A stretch of DNA of 7,009 nt from an uncultured Eubacteriales bacterium (lineage in GTDB: Bacteria; Bacillota; Clostridia; Christensenellales; QAND01). The position numbers were made by a program, and so were the translations under genes. The notes under the pieces are model-generated. The model worked only from the letters and a program-made list of their open reading frames with translations, was not told the origin of the DNA and searched no databases. The stretch spans positions 1-7,009 of the forward strand of contig UREB01000087.1 in the NCBI GenBank assembly GCA_900546685.1, written 5' to 3'. Below, piece by piece: positions 1 to 5,385 of this stretch; the first letter of the stretch is position 1; every line of letters starts with the position of its first letter.

Positions 1-454
1 ACACATAGCCGCCGGCTTCCAGCCTGGATAGATCATATAGCCCTGTGATGAGTGCCTGTAAGGCCCTCGCCCGGCTTTGCACAATATCCAGATAGCGCTG
101 TCTTTCTTGTTCAGGCAGTTTATCATCCTGCATAAGCTGTAAATAGCCTAGCACGCTGGTCAGCGGGGTACGGAGGTCATGGGTGATGTTGGCAATCTCT
201 TGCCTTAGCTCATTTTCCCTGCGCGCATGCTGTAAATCTCCTTCCCTTTTGGCGCTGATCAGGCCGTTGATCTCCTTAAACAACGCTTCTGTATCCTTTT
301 GCGGCACAGATAAAAGCAGCTGCTGCGTCGTATTGGTCTGCACGATTTCGCGAATAGAGCGAGCCGCCTGCCGCATATTGCGTTTGATCAGGCAGACAAT
401 GCAAATGCTTACCGCCGTAATTATCCAGGATATCGTGATCCAGAGCCATGCCAT
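1..454 (-). CDS. Sensor histidine kinase, N-terminal part (runs off the window)
   Basis: This is the membrane sensor kinase of a two-component system, which should autophosphorylate on histidine and pass the phosphate to a response regulator. The visible 151 codons show one hydrophobic segment (about residues 4-23), a charged helical linker, and a HisKA dimerisation domain with the H-box NITHDLRTPLTSVLGY, placing the phospho-accepting His at residue 92. The ATP-binding domain lies beyond position 1. The start ATG at 454 follows GGAGGG with 6 bases between. An ATG farther upstream meets a stop at once. There is essentially no extracytoplasmic domain, so the kinase probably senses something within the membrane or through a partner protein. 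It lies downstream of the ABC permease but is separated from it by an intrinsic terminator, and no strong promoter is visible in the 40 bases between. The probable partner is the regulator at 2371-3063. That pairing is inferred from proximity. Confidence 0.93.
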   Translation of the reverse strand, partial: MAWLWITISWIITAVSICIVCLIKRNMRQAARSIREIVQTNTTQQLLLSVPQKDTEALFKEINGLISAKREGDLQHARRENELRQEIANITHDLRTPLTSVLGYLQLMQDDKLPEQERQRYLDIVQSRARALQALITGLYDLSRLEAGGYV

Positions 455-494
455 GCTATTCCCTCCTTTTTTTCATCATATCATACCGTAGTAT

Positions 495-523
495 AAACAA
501 AAAGCGGAACCAGAAGGTTCCGC
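495..523 (-). terminator. Intrinsic terminator after the ABC permease gene
   Basis: On the minus strand an 8-bp perfect stem GCGGAACC / GGTTCCGC with loop TTCT is followed by TTTTTGTTTAT. It begins 13 bases after the permease stop codon, so it should end most of the transporter transcript before the histidine kinase gene. Read-through would then supply some of the kinase mRNA. Confidence 0.85.
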
Positions 524-536
524 CTTTCAACGCGCC

Positions 537-1301
537 TTATTTGATCTCTCTGCGCTGAAATAGCGCCAAGCCAACCACCGTGGCCACAATGGCATAGCCA
601 AGGCCTACGATTAAGCATTTTCCAAGCACATCACCAAATACAATGGTATTTTTTACAATACTATCGAACTGGGGCATCAAAAGCCAACTGCGAATGGTCA
701 AGAATACCGGGCCCAGGAGCTGCGCCAGCCAGCTGCAGAACTGTGCGCCCAAGGTAAACATGATAAAGAATACCGAAATGCAAACTCCATTGCTTTTGAT
801 GGTAAAGGACAAAAAGTTTGCCACGCACAACGCCCCTACAAACAGCGGCAGGCATAGCACGACCCTTTGGAAAAAGATAGGAAGCGCCGCCTGCAAGACC
901 ATCTGGTCCCCCGGGCCCATCAAAATCAGCGTACTGAGGATCAGTACCGCCAGCAAAACGATGAGGCTGATGACTGCTACAATCAATTCCGCAATGAGCT
1001 TGCCAAAAAATAGGCTGGTTCTTGAGATGCCGAATGCCACCGTATTTTTCATCGTCTGGTTTTTATATTCGTCAGAAAATACCGCATCTACGATGAGTAT
1101 TGTCATATAGACGCCCATGCTCAGCAGCGGAACGCATGCCAGTAAAACGTCCCCCAGCCCTATGTTTGCGTTGTTGACTCTATTTTGAAACGCCGTAACG
1201 GTGACAAAGAATAAGATAAATGCACTCAATATGCCGATTAAAATATAAGGATATTTACGGTGCCTTGTTTTATATAGTTCGCTGCGAATGATATTAAACA
1301 T
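537..1301 (-). CDS. ABC-2 type transporter permease (BcrB/LanE-like)
   Basis: This is the membrane subunit of an ABC transporter, 254 residues, pairing with the ATPase encoded just upstream. About six hydrophobic segments are visible (roughly residues 18-38, 50-72, 102-128, 140-167, 172-200 and 228-249). Between segments 2 and 3 lies the cytoplasmic stretch DEYKNQTMKNTVAFGISR, which matches the 'EYK..T.K..L..-ISR' pattern common to ABC-2 permeases of the bacitracin/lantibiotic-immunity type. There is no large extracellular domain, unlike BceB-type permeases. The start at 1301 has an AGGAGGAG ribosome site 5 bases upstream, and the gene begins 19 bases after the ATPase stop, so the two are cotranscribed. 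Only one permease gene is present, where lantibiotic immunity systems often have two (E and G). It may therefore act as a homodimer. Substrate unknown; a peptide or cell-wall-active antibiotic is inferred from the family and context. Confidence 0.88.
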   Translation of the reverse strand: MFNIIRSELYKTRHRKYPYILIGILSAFILFFVTVTAFQNRVNNANIGLGDVLLACVPLLSMGVYMTILIVDAVFSDEYKNQTMKNTVAFGISRTSLFFGKLIAELIVAVISLIVLLAVLILSTLILMGPGDQMVLQAALPIFFQRVVLCLPLFVGALCVANFLSFTIKSNGVCISVFFIMFTLGAQFCSWLAQLLGPVFLTIRSWLLMPQFDSIVKNTIVFGDVLGKCLIVGLGYAIVATVVGLALFQRREIK

Positions 1302-1320
1302 ATCTGCTCCTCCTCTTACA

Positions 1321-2238
1321 TTACTTGTCCTGGCCGATCAAGGAAAGGAAATATTCCTCCAGATTGGCCGTATGCGTATTGATGGAAAGCAAACCAACCC
1401 CGGCCATAGAAAGCGCCTGCGCCACCTTGCCCGGTGCGGACAAATATGCATACACCCGCATCTTATTATCCGGCAACACTTCGAACTCACGGCAGTTGAG
1501 CCTGCTCTCCAACGCAACGGCAGCTTTTGCCGTATCATCCACCGTCAGTTCGATAAACTCACGGCAACGCTGCTCGATCTCCTTGGCCGTAATCTCCTGG
1601 AGCATGCATCCATGGTCTATAAATCCATAATGCGTTGCCAGATTTGTCAGCTCGGATAGAATATGGCTGGAAATCAGAATCGTCGTATTCTGTTCTCGAT
1701 TCAATTGTAAGAGGATTTCTCTGAATTGAATGATCCCCGTGGGATCCAGCCCGTTGATAGGCTCATCCAGCACCAAGAAATCCGGATGCCCCATCACGGC
1801 CAGCGCCAAGCCCAGCCGCTGTTTCATCCCCAAGGAAAAGTTTTTGAACTTTTTCTTGCGTGTATCCGTCAGGCCCACCATTTCCAGCGCTTCTTGGATG
1901 CAGCTTTTGCCTACGATGCCTCTCTGTATCCTGTAATACTCCAAATTCTGCTCCGCTGTCATGAACGGATAGAACGACGGCGTTTCTATCATTGCCCCGA
2001 TGCGTGTCCTCATCCTGCGCACGCTATCCGGCTCTGTACGGCCAAAGAGCACGATTTCCCCGCTTGTAGGGTAGCTCTGCGCCGTAATCAGGCGCATCAG
2101 CGTTGTTTTGCCCGCTCCGTTTTTGCCGACCAGTCCATAAATTTGACCTTTTTCCAAATGCATATCCACATGATCCAGCGCCAAAGCATGGCCGTATTGC
2201 TTTGTAAGCTGTCTGGTTTGTAAAATGCTTTCTGCCAT
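1321..2238 (-). CDS. ABC transporter ATP-binding protein (BcrA/LanF-like)
   Basis: This cytoplasmic ATPase subunit (305 residues) should power the adjacent permease. In order it shows Walker A GKNGAGKTT (residues 38-46), E85 in the Q-loop position (IGAMIETPSFYP), a divergent ABC signature FSLGMKQRL (134-142 in place of LSGGQ), Walker B FLVLDEP (154-160) followed by the D-loop NGLDP, and the switch His192 in ISSH. A C-terminal domain of about 100 residues follows, as in BcrA-type proteins. Length and motifs fit the bacitracin (BcrA) and lantibiotic self-protection (LanF) branch, where glutamate in the Q-loop has been described as an 'E-loop'. The start ATG at 2238 follows AGAGAGGA. It is the first gene of a two-gene operon, preceded by a regulated promoter (2273-2330). 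The link to peptide antibiotic resistance is inference from family and context. Confidence 0.93.
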   Translation of the reverse strand: MAESILQTRQLTKQYGHALALDHVDMHLEKGQIYGLVGKNGAGKTTLMRLITAQSYPTSGEIVLFGRTEPDSVRRMRTRIGAMIETPSFYPFMTAEQNLEYYRIQRGIVGKSCIQEALEMVGLTDTRKKKFKNFSLGMKQRLGLALAVMGHPDFLVLDEPINGLDPTGIIQFREILLQLNREQNTTILISSHILSELTNLATHYGFIDHGCMLQEITAKEIEQRCREFIELTVDDTAKAAVALESRLNCREFEVLPDNKMRVYAYLSAPGKVAQALSMAGVGLLSINTHTANLEEYFLSLIGQDK

Positions 2239-2272
2239 ATTCCTGTCCTCTCTCTTTTTGGTTTACAAGTGT

Positions 2273-2301
2273 ATTGTAAGAGGGCATTGCCAAGAAACCC
2301 T
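2273..2301 (-). promoter_or_regulatory. Candidate promoter of the ABC transporter operon
   Basis: On the minus strand a good -10 box TACAAT (2278-2273) lies 35 bases upstream of the ATPase start. The hexamer 17 bases farther up is AGGGTT (2301-2296), a very poor -35. A weak -35 overlapped by a direct-repeat operator is typical of promoters that need an activator. The transcription start would fall near 2266. Confidence 0.6.
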
Positions 2302-2330
2302 AAAGAAAATCTTAAGAAACTCTAAAGATT
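2292..2330 (-). promoter_or_regulatory. Phased direct-repeat operator, probable response-regulator binding site
   Basis: Read on the plus strand, AAGAAA occurs at 2292, 2303 and 2314, with a degenerate copy AAGATT at 2325, giving four boxes at exactly 11-bp steps. At a larger scale two 15-base units (2292-2306 and 2314-2328) match at 14 of 15 positions. Direct repeats one helical turn apart are the standard target of dimeric OmpR/PhoB-family regulators, and one such regulator is encoded immediately upstream (2371-3063). The repeats abut the -35 position of the transporter promoter, as expected for an activator site. Confidence 0.7.
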
Positions 2331-2336
2331 GGCGAT

Positions 2337-2361
2337 AAAAAAAGGGCGTATTCGCCCTTTT
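2337..2361 (-). terminator. Intrinsic terminator after the response regulator gene
   Basis: On the minus strand a 9-bp stem AAAAGGGCG / CGCCCTTTT with loop AATA runs straight into seven T residues. It starts 9 bases after the regulator stop codon and separates the regulator from the transporter operon. Confidence 0.88.
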
Positions 2362-2370
2362 GCCAAATGT

Positions 2371-3063
2371 CTAGTCATCACTCATTTTAAAGCCAACGCC
2401 CCAAACCGTCTTGATATATTCCCGGTCTGGGTCCTGCTGTGCGATTTTGCTACGAATATTGCTTATATGTACGTTGATGGTGTTGTCGTCGCCGTAATAT
2501 GCTTCGCCCCATACGGTCTGAAAAAGGTTTTCCCGCGTAAACACCTTGCGCGGATACATCATCAACAGCTTTAAGATATCGAATTCATGGGAGGTAAAGG
2601 CCACACGCTTACCCTGGATCCGCACTTCCCTGGCATCTGTATCCAGGGTCATTTGCTTAAAGCGAAGCTTTCCCGCCTCCTGCTTATGAATGGAGAACTG
2701 CGTATACCTACGCAGCTGGGCTTGTACGCGCGCTATCACTTCCTCCACATCAAACGGCTTTGAGATAAAGTCATCTGCGCCCATACGCAGCACATTGAGC
2801 TTATCCTCCTGCCCTTTGGCGGATATGACAAGAATCGGCATGGTGTATTCGCTTCGGATCTGCTCTATCAATGTTTCTCCCGTGATCCCCGGCAGCATCA
2901 GATCCAACAGCACCAGCTGGTATGTTCCGTTCTGCAGGCAGAGCCCCGCCTCACTTCCGGAAAATGCAGAGGTAACCTCATATCCCTGTTTTTTGAGGAT
3001 TGCAGTCAAAAGGCCATTGATATCTGCATCGTCCTCAACCACCAGGATCTTTGCTGTTTCCAT
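2371..3063 (-). CDS. OmpR/PhoB-family response regulator
   Basis: This is a DNA-binding response regulator of 230 residues. The N-terminal receiver domain has the acidic pair D11/D12 (VVEDD), the phospho-accepting D54 in LLDLMLPG, S81 in VISAK and K102 in ISKPF. The C-terminal half (about 128-228) is a winged-helix domain with the usual landmarks: FTSHEFDILKLLM, the recognition region NTINVHISNIRSKI, and the closing hairpin IKTVWGVGFKM. The start ATG at 3063 has AAGGAGG 8 bases upstream. The frame stays open to an ATG at 3123, but that upstream start lacks a ribosome site and lies 5' of the promoter -35 box, so it was rejected. The gene has its own promoter and terminator. It probably receives phosphate from the kinase at 1-454 and activates the transporter operon through the 11-bp repeats. 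Both steps are inferred. Confidence 0.95.
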   Translation of the reverse strand: METAKILVVEDDADINGLLTAILKKQGYEVTSAFSGSEAGLCLQNGTYQLVLLDLMLPGITGETLIEQIRSEYTMPILVISAKGQEDKLNVLRMGADDFISKPFDVEEVIARVQAQLRRYTQFSIHKQEAGKLRFKQMTLDTDAREVRIQGKRVAFTSHEFDILKLLMMYPRKVFTRENLFQTVWGEAYYGDDNTINVHISNIRSKIAQQDPDREYIKTVWGVGFKMSDD

Positions 3064-3089
3064 GCTCCACACCTCCTTATGCCTTTTGT

Positions 3090-3118
3090 AGCATACCATC
3101 CCTAGAAGGATTGCGCAA
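3090..3118 (-). promoter_or_regulatory. Promoter of the response regulator gene
   Basis: On the minus strand TTGCGC (3118-3113) and TATGCT (3095-3090) are separated by 17 bases, and the -10 is of the extended type (TG-G-TATGCT). The transcription start would fall near 3083, giving a leader of about 20 bases that carries AAGGAGG. A 10-bp perfect palindrome ATTGCGCAAT (3110-3119) covers the -35 and could be an operator. Confidence 0.65.
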
Positions 3119-3164
3119 TGCACAGCATAGAAAAGTAAAGCGTGATTTAAGCATGTCTCTTTAT

Positions 3165-3539
3165 CTATTTTTGGCTGCCTTCTGCCAGGTTCAGCATCTC
3201 AGAAAACCATGCCGGGTCCATCCTCTCCAAGAGAGCTACCAGCTGATCCATGCGTTCTTCTTTTCTCTCTGTCAGACGAAAGAGCTGCTCTATCACGGCA
3301 TGGGTCTGGATAGGATAGGGATTCATTTCATCAAAAAATTCATATGGCGTTACGCGCAACAGTGCACAGATCTTAAAGAACATCTTCATCGAAGGCCCGC
3401 CATCTGGATTTTTTTGATCCAAGACCGCACCAATGTAATTGGGGCTCTTCCCCAGCATACCGGAAAGCTGACGTTCGGATATCCTGAGTTTCATTCGCAG
3501 TGCCGTAATTCTTTGTTTTACGTATTCAATTTCAGTCAT
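3165..3539 (-). CDS. XRE-family helix-turn-helix protein
   Basis: This is a small putative DNA-binding regulator of 124 residues. Residues 6-70 resemble a Cro/C1-type HTH domain: helices around VKQRITALRMKL, SERQLSGMLGKS (helix 2 of the motif) and NYIGAVLDQ (recognition helix), ending in the LLRVTPYEFFDE segment common in this family. Residues 77-118 are charged and helical and may mediate dimerisation. No membrane segment is present. The start ATG at 3539 is poorly served: the nearest purine tract AGGAAG is 15 bases away, but it is well placed for a three-codon upstream frame whose stop overlaps this ATG. The gene precedes the response regulator in the same direction, which has its own promoter. 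Targets are unknown; the palindromes at 3644-3664 and 3110-3119 are candidates. Confidence 0.85.
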   Translation of the reverse strand: MTEIEYVKQRITALRMKLRISERQLSGMLGKSPNYIGAVLDQKNPDGGPSMKMFFKICALLRVTPYEFFDEMNPYPIQTHAVIEQLFRLTERKEERMDQLVALLERMDPAWFSEMLNLAEGSQK

Positions 3540-3570
3540 CCGATCATTCGCTTTCTTCCTATTTATAAAA

Positions 3571-3579
3571 ATTATAACA
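3571..3579 (-). promoter_or_regulatory. Extended -10 promoter of the HTH gene
   Basis: On the minus strand TGTTATAAT (3579-3571) is a perfect -10 hexamer with the TG extension. No recognisable -35 lies 16-18 bases upstream, which is acceptable for extended -10 promoters. The leader would be about 25 bases. A second possible -10, TATACT, lies at 3638-3633. Confidence 0.55.
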
Positions 3580-3643
3580 ACCGCGTTCTAACTCTCCCTG
3601 GGTATTTCTCCTGGACAGCATGGAAACTGAACAGTATAATTAT

Positions 3644-3664
3644 GTAAATTAGCAGATAATTTAC
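3644..3664. repeat. Perfect inverted repeat, candidate operator
   Basis: GTAAATTA and TAATTTAC form perfect 8-bp arms around the 5-base centre GCAGA. There is no T-run directly after either arm, so it is not a normal terminator. It lies upstream of the HTH gene and covers the -35 position for the alternative -10 at 3638-3633. This fits an operator for a dimeric regulator, perhaps autoregulation by the HTH protein (inferred). The remaining intergenic sequence from 3665 to 3740 shows nothing I can name. Confidence 0.5.
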
Positions 3665-3740
3665 GAATCTTCACAATATCAATGGGTAGTTAAATAGCCG
3701 GTCATCGTAAGGTTCGTCTATTCTGTATAGAAAGGAGGAT

Positions 3741-4160
3741 TTACCAGTTTACTTCGCCGGACGTTACAACGGCAGATCCGGCCGACGCGGTTGATACATA
3801 GGCTTTGGCACGGTAGCGGTAGCCCTTGGTCGGCGAAACGTATTTCGTCATGGAAAGATAGTTGCCGTTTTTATTGGCGCTGAAGGATTGTACGTTTGTC
3901 CATCCAGAGCCATTCCACCGTTGCAACACTACATAAAAGTCTATGATATCCGCGCTATAGTTTGTCAGACAGGTAACATAAATTTTCATCTGTGTAGAGT
4001 TGTGACGTGTCAAGATACAGCCAGCTTCTGCTATGGCGCGTGTCTGTGCATCCTGTTCTGCTTGCTCTAAAACGATAGAGTCTGTATCCGCTGCCGCCAA
4101 TGCTGGGGTGCCACCCAGCATCAGCAACGCGGCCATCATGATTCCCAAAAATTTCTTCAT
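3741..4160 (-). CDS. Small secreted protein of unknown function
   Basis: This is a predicted exported protein of 139 residues. It starts with a clear Sec signal peptide: MKKF, a hydrophobic core to about residue 16, then TPALA with probable cleavage after residue 22 or 24. The mature part has an acidic Gln-rich start (EQAEQDAQ), two cysteines (48 and 64) that could form a disulfide, and a C-terminal half with alternating hydrophobic and polar residues (FYVVLQRWNGSGW, YRYRAKAYVS), suggesting a small beta-sheet fold. The start ATG at 4160 has AAAGGAG upstream at normal spacing. The frame remains open to 4247, but that extension would put 29 residues before the signal peptide and was rejected. 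It is divergent from an ECF sigma operon, so it may be a member of that regulon. I recall similar small exported proteins in Clostridia but cannot assign a family with certainty. Confidence 0.82.
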   Translation of the reverse strand: MKKFLGIMMAALLMLGGTPALAAADTDSIVLEQAEQDAQTRAIAEAGCILTRHNSTQMKIYVTCLTNYSADIIDFYVVLQRWNGSGWTNVQSFSANKNGNYLSMTKYVSPTKGYRYRAKAYVSTASAGSAVVTSGEVNW

Positions 4161-4178
4161 ATCTGGTTCTCCTTTGCG

Positions 4179-4252
4179 TTTGGTTGTCGACCTACCTATG
4201 ATGACCAGCCATATAGTAAGACGCTTGTTCGCAGCAAAATCGGACAACGAAA
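4179..4252. repeat. Inverted repeat in the divergent promoter region of the secreted protein and sigma genes
   Basis: TTTGGTTGTC (4179-4188) and GACAACGAAA (4243-4252) are inverted copies matching at 9 of 10 positions, 54 bases apart. Each copy sits just 5' of the ribosome binding site of one of the two divergent genes. The segment between has AT-rich -10-like sequence (ATATAGTA, 4211-4218) but no good -35 at 16-18 bases on either strand. The intergenic region therefore probably holds promoters not read by the housekeeping sigma factor, perhaps by the ECF factor encoded here (inferred). Confidence 0.4.
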
Positions 4253-4262
4253 GGAGAAATTT

Positions 4263-4751
4263 ATGGAAGAAAAATTTGAAACCCTGTGGTTAAGGTACAA
4301 AAGACCTATCTTTGGCTATCTATTGGCACATGCTTGTCAGCCTGCTGATGCAGAGGATCTGCTACAAATCGTGGCGTATAAAGCGCTTAAGAATTTTTCT
4401 AGCCTGCGCAACCCGGCTAAATTTTATTCTTGGATTTTCGCCATCGCAAAGCATGTGGTTGCGGATTATCATCGTACCGCTGTTCCCGAGTCCGTCTCAT
4501 TGACGGACAAGCCAAATCTTCTCATCACACCGGATATAGCGAACGATTCGTTGACAGATATCATCATCCTAGATTTTCTAATGACATTACCTGCTCAATG
4601 GGCGTCTGCAATGTATCTTCACCTGTATTATCACGAAAAGCCGAAGGATTTGGCGAAAAAACTACATATGCGTGTTCCTTCGGTATCCAAACACCTGTAT
4701 CGATTGAAAAAGGAACTGGAGATTGTCTTGAAAGGGGATGAAAGCAAATGA
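4263..4751 (+). CDS. ECF-type sigma-70 family RNA polymerase sigma factor
   Basis: This is a 162-residue alternative sigma factor of the minimal two-domain type. Region 2 spans about residues 5-71, with the core-binding stretch DAEDLLQIVAYKALKNFSSL and the -10 recognition helix WIFAIAKHVVADYHR. A linker follows (about 72-103). Region 4 (about 104-155) starts LPAQW and carries the HTH KPKDLAKKLHMRVPSVSKHL for the -35 element. The length and the absence of regions 1 and 3 fit the ECF group. The start ATG at 4263 has AAAGGAG upstream. The stop overlaps the next gene's start (ATGA), so the two are translationally coupled, the standard layout for a sigma factor and its anti-sigma factor. It probably transcribes its own operon and perhaps the divergent secreted-protein gene. 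The specific ECF group is not determined. Confidence 0.92.
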   Translation: MEEKFETLWLRYKRPIFGYLLAHACQPADAEDLLQIVAYKALKNFSSLRNPAKFYSWIFAIAKHVVADYHRTAVPESVSLTDKPNLLITPDIANDSLTDIIILDFLMTLPAQWASAMYLHLYYHEKPKDLAKKLHMRVPSVSKHLYRLKKELEIVLKGDESK

Positions 4752-5371
4752 GCATCAAGCGGGTCAAACAAATTCAAAAGGAAAACGATAAGAAATGCCG
4801 TCTAGGTCTGGTTGGGCCTGATGTTAGCGACGAGACTATGCTTTCAGCCTTGCGAAAAGCCGAAAAATCGCTGCAAGTAGAACAAACTGCTTCTAAGGCT
4901 CGTAGGCCTCGCCTCAGACGTTCTAAGTTGTTGCTATTTGCAATGGTCTGCCTTATGGCTTTTATTCCCGTTGGTACTTGGGGGTATCGTAGCTTTGTAG
5001 AACCGGCCCCCTCATCTTCGGCATCCGGGCAATCTCATTTTGATCTTCGTGGGGATGAATTCGTTACACGTACTTTCGTAGCCGACGACTCCTCTTTGAT
5101 TCGTAGCATACAGTACCAGAGTTTTATCATCACCATGATCGAAGAGCACAACCAAATGGGTACGCAGTTCCTCTTCACTGATCAGGAATCTACACCGTCT
5201 GCCCACTCCGTCCCCTTTTACGGGCAAACCATGCAATATTATGTGGACCATGACGGTGTAATAGGGCATGTAGAGTTTCCGTCTCTGCATTGCTTGCTTC
5301 GGATCAGTATGCCCAATGCGTCTGAATCTGAATTTCTCTATGTAGTTTCGCACATACAAAAGCTAGAGTAG
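4748..5371 (+). CDS. Single-pass membrane protein, probable anti-sigma factor
   Basis: This 207-residue protein probably holds the preceding sigma factor inactive at the membrane. Residues 1-60 are cytoplasmic and highly charged, ending in the basic tract ARRPRLRRSK. Residues 61-79 are a single transmembrane helix (LLLFAMVCLMAFIPVGTWG). Residues 80-207 lie outside the cell. The basic tract before the helix supports this N-in orientation. The N-terminus lacks the H-x3-C-x2-C zinc motif of ZAS-type anti-sigma factors. The outer domain ends ISMPNASESEFLYVVSHIQ, which resembles the end of DUF4367-like domains found on clostridial membrane proteins next to sigma factors; that comparison is from memory. 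The ATG overlaps the sigma stop codon (ATGA). The anti-sigma role is inferred from topology and gene order. The inducing signal is unknown. Confidence 0.8.
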   Translation: MSIKRVKQIQKENDKKCRLGLVGPDVSDETMLSALRKAEKSLQVEQTASKARRPRLRRSKLLLFAMVCLMAFIPVGTWGYRSFVEPAPSSSASGQSHFDLRGDEFVTRTFVADDSSLIRSIQYQSFIITMIEEHNQMGTQFLFTDQESTPSAHSVPFYGQTMQYYVDHDGVIGHVEFPSLHCLLRISMPNASESEFLYVVSHIQKLE

Positions 5372-5385
5372 GAGGAATGTATTTT

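Noticed and set aside
1288..2223. Long plus-strand open frames opposite the ABC ATPase
   Set aside because: The minus strand carries a complete ATPase with all motifs. The plus-strand frames have no domain, no ribosome site and no promoter.
3064..3123. Upstream start for the response regulator at 3123
   Set aside because: It would add 20 residues before the receiver domain, lacks a ribosome site, and lies upstream of the -35 box. AAGGAGG sits 8 bases before the ATG at 3063.
3051..3647. A 198-codon open frame on the plus strand
   Set aside because: It lies antisense to the HTH gene and the start of the response regulator, has no ribosome site at its ATG and encodes no recognisable domain. 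The minus-strand genes explain the sequence.
3731..3738. AAAGGAGG on the plus strand, a perfect ribosome-site sequence
   Set aside because: No ATG, GTG or TTG follows at usable distance, and it lies antisense just after the stop of the secreted-protein gene.
4161..4247. Upstream start for the secreted protein at 4247
   Set aside because: The extension would bury the signal peptide 29 residues inside the protein. The ATG at 4160 has its own AAAGGAG site.
5377..5385. First ATG of the 96-residue protein's frame at 5377
   Set aside because: It is only one base from the AGGAGG core. The in-frame ATG at 5386 has a workable 10-base spacing.
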